The translations under genes and the position numbers were made by a program. Of a stretch of 12,687 bases of DNA, positions 7,153-12,687 are shown one piece after another; within the stretch, counting starts at the first letter, position 1, and each line of letters opens with the position of its first letter. The stretch spans positions 1 through 12,687 of the forward strand of contig CALMZW010000147.1 of NCBI GenBank assembly GCA_937870605.1, read 5' to 3'. This DNA comes from an uncultured Synergistaceae bacterium. GTDB taxonomy: Bacteria > Synergistota > Synergistia > Synergistales > Aminobacteriaceae. Under the pieces are notes generated by a model. That model was given only the letters and a program-made list of their open reading frames with translations. It was not told the origin of the DNA and ran no database searches.

Positions 7153-7997
7153 TCGTCTCCCCCCTGGAGTTTTCTGAGAAGGGCAAGATCGCCTCCATGG
7201 CCGATTCCTTCAAGAGGCGTCTCCAGAATACACGGAACGAAGGAAAAGCGCTCATCGGTAACGAAGTATCCGAAGGGCGACAGTCCGATTTCGCCATCTC
7301 CGAGATGGCTGTGGCGATCCAATCGACGTCCCCGCGCATGAACGCTGTCATTGAGGTGAATGCAGCCGATCCGCTCAAGTCCGACCAGCCTGTCCACGGA
7401 GAGTATAAGCCGCTCGTAGGCCTCAGGCGACCGGAAGTCGTACCCGGCGGCGAAGAGGTGGCACGTATCGAGACAGATTCCTATCCGGTCGTCCCAATCA
7501 GTCCCTTCGACAAGCATCGCAATTTCTTCGAGCTTCGCACCCAGAAACGCTCCTTGCCCCGCCATGGTTTCAAGAAGGATCCGGACTCTCTTCCCTTCCG
7601 TCCGTTCCAGCACGGAGCGAAGACGCCCCGTGACAAGCCGTAACGCTTCCTCGACGGGGTTCTCCTTTGCGGAACCGGGATGCACGACAATCTCTGTGAT
7701 TCCGAGGGAATCACAGCGCTCGATTTCGTCCTGCAGGGAAAGAGAACTTTTTTCCCCCAGCGTTCCGGGCGCCGCGAGATTGATGAGATACGACGCGTGC
7801 GCCGCGACTTTCTGAATGGGACTTTCGCTCCATCTTCGAAGGAATCTCTCGCAGACTCCTGCCGGGAGCGGAGCGCTTCTCCATTGCAGCTGGTTCTTTG
7901 TGAAGATCTGGATCGCCGCGCATCCAAGGGATTCTCCGCGATCGAACGCCTTTTCCAACCCGCCGGCGACGGAAATGTGCGCGCCAAGGAGCGTCAT
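7149..7997 (-). CDS. nfo: Deoxyribonuclease IV (endonuclease IV, AP endonuclease)
   Basis: Endonuclease IV cuts DNA 5' of abasic sites and removes 3' blocking groups in base-excision repair, acting in the cytoplasm with a three-zinc centre. The 282 residues match the family length and TIM-barrel fold. All nine expected metal ligands are visible by alignment to the E. coli enzyme: His67, His106, Glu143 (LLETMAGQG), Asp177 and His180 (CLDTCHLFAAGYD), His214 (HLNDS), Asp227 and His229 (DRHSHLGDGEIG), and Glu259 (LETP). The start ATG 7997 overlaps the preceding Nudix stop as ATGA, with only a weak GGGAAAG upstream, so translation is probably coupled. It in turn overlaps the racemase start by four bases. 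Nothing is missing. Confidence 0.97.
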   Translation of the reverse strand: MTLLGAHISVAGGLEKAFDRGESLGCAAIQIFTKNQLQWRSAPLPAGVCERFLRRWSESPIQKVAAHASYLINLAAPGTLGEKSSLSLQDEIERCDSLGITEIVVHPGSAKENPVEEALRLVTGRLRSVLERTEGKRVRILLETMAGQGAFLGAKLEEIAMLVEGTDWDDRIGICLDTCHLFAAGYDFRSPEAYERLILSVDRLVGLERIGCIHLNDSVHARGRRLDRHSHLGDGEIGLSPFGYFVTDERFSFVPCILETPLEGIGHGGDLALLRKLQGGDE

Positions 7998-8584
7998 CGT
8001 CGTGTTCTTTCCCGTTTCAGTCCCTCAAAGACATCGGCGATGATCTTTCCCGTGACGCCCCATACGACGCAATCGTCTTCAAGCACATACTCGGGCGAAT
8101 GCGCTGAACGTCCCTGGTATTCGTACGTCCGGATCGAGGGGGTGCGCTCGAATATTTCGGTATCGGCAAGACAATACGAAACGATCTCCGCTTCGTTGGG
8201 GCGAAGATTCGCGCTCGACGCCACACTATCGACGATCCCGAGGACGGGATACACGTCGAAACCGCTTACGGCGGCATGAACAACCGGCAAGAGGCGCACG
8301 GGCGTCACGCTCATGGGGTCGAGCAGGATTTCCTCGTACGCTTCTCGCAGTGCGGTGCTCCAGGGAGTATCGTCACCGGCTTCCCGCTCTCCGCCCGGGA
8401 AACAAATTTCGCCGGCATGATGCGTCATCTCCGGTGAGCGGCGAAGAAAGAGAACGCGGTATTTGTCTTCGGGAAAACGAAAGAACGGAACCAGCACAGC
8501 GCCCACTCTCGGCGCGTCGCTCGACAATTCGCTCCACGAAGGGATCGGGGATTTTCGCCAGGACTCCGGGAAGAAAGATGTCAT
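7994..8584 (-). CDS. CoA-type Nudix hydrolase (NudL/YeaB-like)
   Basis: This 196-residue protein is a Nudix hydrolase of the group that includes coenzyme A pyrophosphatases. The group's lead-in LFLRRSPEMTHHAGEICFPGG (around residues 46-66) is present, then the Nudix box GGEREAGDD...ALREAYEEI, with the metal-binding REAYEE intact. The usual Gly after EE is replaced (EEILL), and the Arg normally expected in the CoA signature between RS and the HAG motif is Thr here. CoA or a related nucleoside-diphosphate derivative is therefore the likely but unproven substrate. An upstream in-frame start at 8698 would read into pyk and is rejected; ATG 8584 overlaps the pyk stop as ATGA, with GGAG immediately before, which gives the normal family length. 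It also overlaps nfo by four bases. Confidence 0.88.
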   Translation of the reverse strand: MTSFFPESWRKSPIPSWSELSSDAPRVGAVLVPFFRFPEDKYRVLFLRRSPEMTHHAGEICFPGGEREAGDDTPWSTALREAYEEILLDPMSVTPVRLLPVVHAAVSGFDVYPVLGIVDSVASSANLRPNEAEIVSYCLADTEIFERTPSIRTYEYQGRSAHSPEYVLEDDCVVWGVTGKIIADVFEGLKRERTRR

Positions 8585-10338
8585 TCTCCGGATCCGAGAC
8601 GGACGCTTCCCTGATAGATGAGCCCTCGAGTCCCGTCCGCCGTAACGATCATTCCGTCCCGCAGGATCGACATTGCGCGGTCCACGCTTACGATACACGG
8701 GATGCCCAGCTCCAGTGAGACGACAGCAGCGTGGGAGGTCAATCCGCCTGTTTCCGTTATGATGGCTGCCGCCTTCTGCATGGCTCCGATGTATTCAATG
8801 TCTGTGGAATGCGCGACAAGAACGGCTCCCGGGTGCATTTTTTCCTCTGCATCCCGGCCGTTTTTCGCAACGACCACACGACCGGAGGCTTCCTTTTTCA
8901 GCAGGGAAAGTCCGCGTGCGAGGATTTTGCCCACCGTCTGCACCTGGAGCATATTCGTCGACCCGGGGGTTCCGAGCGGCATTCCCGCAGTCACCACGAC
9001 CAGTTCGCCCTCGTCGATCGCCCCTTCGGCAAGGACCGTTTTTATCGCCTCTCCGACGGCGTCGCATTCGTCGAAAATCTGTCCGCATTTGATGGGGACT
9101 ACGGCCCAGTAGAGAGCGAGCTCTCTCCAGGTGCGCATTGAAGGCGTCAATCCGATGATTTCGCACGGAGGTCTGTGCCGGCTCACCATCTTGGCCGTAC
9201 CTCCGCTGCTCGTCATGGAAATGATCGTAGAGGCCTTCATGTCCCGGGCGACGGAAACTGCGGCGCCGCTGACAGCGTCGGGAATCCCGGAAACCTTGGC
9301 AATGCTGTGAAGCGGCCGTTGCCATTTTTCGAACTCGGATTCCGCGCGCTCGACAATCCGCCGCATTGTCTCGACGGATTGGACGGGATACGCGCCGTTT
9401 GCGGTCTCTCCGGAAAGCATGACGGCGTCTGTCCCGTCCAGAACCGCGTTTGCGACGTCGCTGGCCTCCGCCCTCGTGGGACGGGGGTTCCGGATCATCG
9501 AATCGAGCATCTGTGTGGCGACGATGACCGCTTTCCCCTTTGCGCGGCACAGATCGACAATCCGCTTCTGGACAAGCGGCACCTGCTCCGTGGCGATTTC
9601 CACGCCTAGATCTCCGCGTGCGATCATCATCCCGTCGACGACCTCGATGATATCCTCGATTTGCTCGACCGCCTGTCTCGTTTCAATCTTCGCTATGATC
9701 TTCATCGCGCCGCCGCGTTCTTCAAGAACACGACGCACATTGACGATATCCTCCCTGTTCTTGACGAAAGAGACGGCAAGATAATCAAGATCATTTCGGA
9801 TTCCCCAGCTGATATCCTCGATATCTTTCTCCGAAAGCGCCGGCAGAGAGATATCAGCTCCGGGAATATTGACCCCTTTGCGATTGCTGAGCATTCCACC
9901 GACAATAATCGAACAACAGACGTCCTCGCCCAGAATTTCTTTAACCTTGAGTTGTATCGTTCCGTCGTCTATGAACACGTCCTGCCCCGGTTTGAGCTCA
10001 TGCGGGAAAAGGCTGTAGGATACGAACACTTCTGAAGCGTTCCCGACGATCGGCCGGGTTGTCAGGACTATCGTCCGTCCCTGCTCAAGCCTGACGGGGG
10101 CGTTTTCGAGCTCCCCGGTCCGAATCTCCGGCCCTTTCGTATCAAGAAGCGTCGCGATAGGTCTCGCAATCGCGCGTTCGACCTCCCGGACAAGCTTCAG
10201 TCGGGTCAAGTGCTCTTCGTGTCTGCCGTGACTGAAGTTGAAACGAGCGACACTCATCCCGGCGTCCGCCATGTCTTTCAGGATATCGAATGTGGAACAG
10301 GCGGGCCCGACTGTACAGACTATTTTGACTTTATTCAT
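8581..10338 (-). CDS. pyk: Pyruvate kinase with C-terminal PEP-utiliser domain
   Basis: Pyruvate kinase transfers phosphate from phosphoenolpyruvate to ADP, the last step of glycolysis. The 585-residue protein has the complete barrel: ARFNFSHG with Arg32, TKGPEIR at 68-74, AKIET with Lys217 and Glu219, ARGDLGVE with metal ligand Asp243, MLDSM and MLSGETA at 307-313. A C-terminal allosteric domain covers about 350-475. An extra domain follows at about 485-580 with TETGGLTSHAAVVSLELGIP, the swivelling PEP-utiliser domain seen in Geobacillus-type pyruvate kinases of similar length (~587). Glu71 in GPEIR is the residue associated with K+-dependent enzymes. ATG 10338 is 26 bases after the dnaE stop with a purine-rich AAGAGAG upstream; it is followed by the ATGA overlap with the Nudix gene. 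Central-metabolism role is certain; effector preference is not readable. Confidence 0.98.
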   Translation of the reverse strand: MNKVKIVCTVGPACSTFDILKDMADAGMSVARFNFSHGRHEEHLTRLKLVREVERAIARPIATLLDTKGPEIRTGELENAPVRLEQGRTIVLTTRPIVGNASEVFVSYSLFPHELKPGQDVFIDDGTIQLKVKEILGEDVCCSIIVGGMLSNRKGVNIPGADISLPALSEKDIEDISWGIRNDLDYLAVSFVKNREDIVNVRRVLEERGGAMKIIAKIETRQAVEQIEDIIEVVDGMMIARGDLGVEIATEQVPLVQKRIVDLCRAKGKAVIVATQMLDSMIRNPRPTRAEASDVANAVLDGTDAVMLSGETANGAYPVQSVETMRRIVERAESEFEKWQRPLHSIAKVSGIPDAVSGAAVSVARDMKASTIISMTSSGGTAKMVSRHRPPCEIIGLTPSMRTWRELALYWAVVPIKCGQIFDECDAVGEAIKTVLAEGAIDEGELVVVTAGMPLGTPGSTNMLQVQTVGKILARGLSLLKKEASGRVVVAKNGRDAEEKMHPGAVLVAHSTDIEYIGAMQKAAAIITETGGLTSHAAVVSLELGIPCIVSVDRAMSILRDGMIVTADGTRGLIYQGSVRLGSGE

Positions 10339-10364
10339 GATGATTCAACTCTCTTTCTTTCCGT

Positions 10365-12687
10365 TCAGACATGGATCTCAAAGGCGGCTTCAGAAAGCAA
10401 TGACGCCAGAGAATGTTGCAGTTCCGAATCCGGAGTGACGCAAATATCCTGCTGAAACAGTCGCACGGTCTCTTCCGGCCGCGTAAATTCCATCATAATC
10501 GGAGATCTTCCCGGATGGCTTCGCAAAACCCGGTACAGCTGCTTCATGGAAACCGCAGCAAGCTGGTTCGCATCGATCGAAATCTTCGTCATCGGCGTTG
10601 TGTTCTGCTCCTTCTCATCGAGCGAAGAAATATCCTTTACGATAATGCTTCCGTTTCCCCGTTCGTCGAGAGAACCCCGGACAAGGCACACATCGCCCTC
10701 ATGCACCGCACTCTTCACGCCCGGCCAGATCTTCGGGAAACAGACGGCCTCGATCTTGTTCGAGTCGTCTTCCAGTTCAAGTATCCCCATCGGGTCTCCG
10801 CTTTTGGTGAAGCGCTCCTTCATGCCGATGACGATGCCCCCCACGCACGGCATCGTTTTTCGTCCGCTCCATCGTCCCACCTCGCCGATGCGACACGTCG
10901 CAAATCGCGCGATCCTCGGTGCGACGTGCTCGAAGGGGTGCCCCGAAATATACAGCCCCATAACGTCCTTTTCCATTTCGAGCCGCTCACGCTGAGAGCA
11001 CTCTTCCGCCTCGGGAAGATCAGGCTCCGGCGGAGGGGAATCGTCTGCGTTCCCCCCGAAGAGCGAACATTGGTTCACATCCTCGACACATCGTTGCGCC
11101 ATCGAAATGAAATCGGGAAGCGCATCGATCAGGGAGCGTCTGTTTTGGTGGATTGATTCGAACGCTCCCGCCCGGATCAGATTTTCCATCACTGCCTTGT
11201 TGACGAGACGCAGATCGACCCTGGAAATAAAGTCCCATAACGAGGTGAACGGTCCTTTGCTCCGGCGCGATTCGATAATCGACTCCACGGCCCCCGCGCC
11301 GACCTTGTCGACGCCTCCAAGTCCGAAACGGACAATATCGCCGACTGCCGTAAAACGGGACAGTGACGAGTTGATGTCGGGGGGCAGAACAGGAATGCCT
11401 GATTCGCGAACCTCGCGGACGTACTCCGCCTTGACTTCCTTTTTCGAAGCTATCTGGCTCGAGAGGTAGGCCGCCATGAATTCGGAGGGGAAATTGGCCT
11501 TGAGAAACGCCGTATGATAGCTGATCAGCGCATATGCGGCGCTGTGCGATTTGTTGAAGCCGTAGCCCGCAAATTCCTGAATGATATCGAAGATTTCCTC
11601 GGCTTTCTTCTTTTCAACGCCCCGTTCCAAAGCCCCGGAAACGAATTTTGTCCGTTGCTGTTCCATGACTTCGACCTTTTTCTTTCCCATCGCGCGGCGC
11701 AGAAGATCCGCTTCGCCGAGAGAGTATCCGGCCATGGTCGCAGCACACTGCATGACCTGCTCCTGATAGAGGACGACGCCATAGGTTTCTCGAAGAACGG
11801 GTTCAAGGCACGGGTGGAGATACTCCACGCGCGACCGTCCGTGCTTTCGTTCCACATATTGGTCCACCATGCCGCTTCCGAGCGGTCCGGGACGATAGAG
11901 CGCGAGCACGGCTACAAGATCCTCGAAACAGTCCGGGCGCAATTTTCGGAGAAGCCTTCGCATTCCCGATGATTCCAGCTGGAACACGCCGAGCGTATCC
12001 CCGTCCTGAAGCATCGTGTACGTTTTCTGATCGTCGAGCGGAATATGTTCCAGACTCGGACACATCTTCTCGTTTTCGCGAATGTTCTCGAGAGCTTCTT
12101 CAAGGACGGAAAGCGTCTTGAGCCCCAGAAAGTCCATCTTGACCAGTCCAAGTTTCTCGACCGGTTCCATGGAATACTGCGTGACGACCTGATCTTCGCT
12201 CTCCCGGATTCTCTGGATCGGAACCAGATCCGTCAGCGGAACGGGAGTGATCACCACGCCTGCGGCATGCTGCGAGCAATGGCGGGCCAACCCTTCAATA
12301 TGCGACGCGCTGTCAAGGAGACGCGCGATCCGGGGGTCGGATTTTCGCATTTCCTGAAGATCCTTCGAAGTCGTAACGGACTCCTGTATGCTTTCCGCGG
12401 TCGGAGGAATGGCATTCGAGACCTTTCGCACATCTGCGAGCGGGATGCCCAGCGCGCGGCCGACATCGAGAATCGCATTCTTGCTCTTCATACGGCCGAA
12501 TGTGATGATCTGGGAAACGTGATCCTTGCCGTATTTCTGGACGATGGACTTCAACAGTTCGTCGCGCCCCCTGTCCGAAACGTCGGTATCGATATCGGGC
12601 ATGCTGATCCGTTCCGGATTGAGAAATCGCTCAAAGAGAAGGTCGTACCTGATCGGGTCGAGTTCCGTAATCCTGAGACTGTACGCG
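10365..12687 (-). CDS. dnaE: DNA polymerase III alpha subunit, N-terminus outside window
   Basis: DnaE is the replicative polymerase catalytic subunit (or main C-family polymerase). The open frame runs through the right edge; 773 residues are visible, beginning AYSLRITELDPIRYDLLFERF ahead of the palm motif MPDIDTD, so the N-terminal PHP domain and part of the palm (about 370 residues) are missing. The catalytic triad is visible: the two aspartates in PDIDTD and the third in GLVKMDFLGLKTL. Next come the finger region (AGYSLGEADLLRRAMGKKK, FAGYGFNKSHSAAYALISYHTAFLKANFP), helix-hairpin-helix (IVRFGLGGVDKVG), and an OB-fold (VGGIVIGMKERFTKSGDPMGILELED). A short C-terminal domain ends AAFEIHV. Length and order match DnaE rather than PolC, which carries an inserted exonuclease. 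The pyk gene starts 26 bases after its stop. Confidence 0.97.
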   Translation of the reverse strand, partial: AYSLRITELDPIRYDLLFERFLNPERISMPDIDTDVSDRGRDELLKSIVQKYGKDHVSQIITFGRMKSKNAILDVGRALGIPLADVRKVSNAIPPTAESIQESVTTSKDLQEMRKSDPRIARLLDSASHIEGLARHCSQHAAGVVITPVPLTDLVPIQRIRESEDQVVTQYSMEPVEKLGLVKMDFLGLKTLSVLEEALENIRENEKMCPSLEHIPLDDQKTYTMLQDGDTLGVFQLESSGMRRLLRKLRPDCFEDLVAVLALYRPGPLGSGMVDQYVERKHGRSRVEYLHPCLEPVLRETYGVVLYQEQVMQCAATMAGYSLGEADLLRRAMGKKKVEVMEQQRTKFVSGALERGVEKKKAEEIFDIIQEFAGYGFNKSHSAAYALISYHTAFLKANFPSEFMAAYLSSQIASKKEVKAEYVREVRESGIPVLPPDINSSLSRFTAVGDIVRFGLGGVDKVGAGAVESIIESRRSKGPFTSLWDFISRVDLRLVNKAVMENLIRAGAFESIHQNRRSLIDALPDFISMAQRCVEDVNQCSLFGGNADDSPPPEPDLPEAEECSQRERLEMEKDVMGLYISGHPFEHVAPRIARFATCRIGEVGRWSGRKTMPCVGGIVIGMKERFTKSGDPMGILELEDDSNKIEAVCFPKIWPGVKSAVHEGDVCLVRGSLDERGNGSIIVKDISSLDEKEQNTTPMTKISIDANQLAAVSMKQLYRVLRSHPGRSPIMMEFTRPEETVRLFQQDICVTPDSELQHSLASLLSEAAFEIHV

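Noticed and set aside
8585..8698. Upstream start extending the Nudix protein to 234 residues
   Set aside because: The added 38 residues are an out-of-frame reading of the pyk 3' end, rich in Arg, and make the protein longer than its family.

Overview
The window is one compact block of bacterial housekeeping genes, all on the minus strand, with no mobile element, CRISPR array, tRNA or rRNA. Read in the direction of transcription (right to left) the order is: dnaE (5' end outside the window), pyk, a CoA-type Nudix hydrolase, nfo (endonuclease IV), an ornithine/alanine racemase-family PLP enzyme, cdaA (diadenylate cyclase), cdaR (YbbR), glmM, galU, a glmS ribozyme, and glmS (3' end outside the window). 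Spacing is tight: three consecutive junctions are 4-base ATGA stop/start overlaps, the others leave 9 to 27 bases, and the only real non-coding gap (1488-1704) is almost filled by the ribozyme. No stretch over 300 bases lacks a gene.

Organism: the base composition is moderately GC-rich, Shine-Dalgarno sites are clear, and gene content is Firmicutes-like (CdaA-CdaR-GlmM cluster, GlmS under a glmS ribozyme, single DnaE-type polymerase, pyruvate kinase with the extra C-terminal PEP-utiliser domain). Together with an ornithine-racemase-like gene, as found in amino-acid-fermenting anaerobes, my best guess is Synergistota or a deep Firmicute lineage. This is inference from gene content; no taxonomic marker gene is complete enough here to settle it.

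Functional layout: the right half (10365-12687 and 7149-10338) carries replication (dnaE), the last step of glycolysis (pyk), a nucleotide/CoA clean-up hydrolase and a base-excision repair nuclease. The left half (1-6061) is a coherent cell-envelope module: cdaA and cdaR make and control c-di-AMP; GlmM converts GlcN-6-P to GlcN-1-P and in other bacteria also restrains CdaA; GalU makes UDP-glucose; GlmS makes GlcN-6-P from fructose-6-P and glutamine. The ribozyme ahead of glmS should destroy the glmS message when GlcN-6-P, the substrate of the co-transcribed GlmM, is abundant. The racemase sits between the two halves and is translationally coupled to nfo.

The most notable item is the glmS ribozyme, recognised directly from its conserved core and pairings. 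Just upstream of it, overlapping the galU stop codon, is a 13-base perfect match to the anti-Shine-Dalgarno complement, which could drive short leader ORFs running into the ribozyme core.
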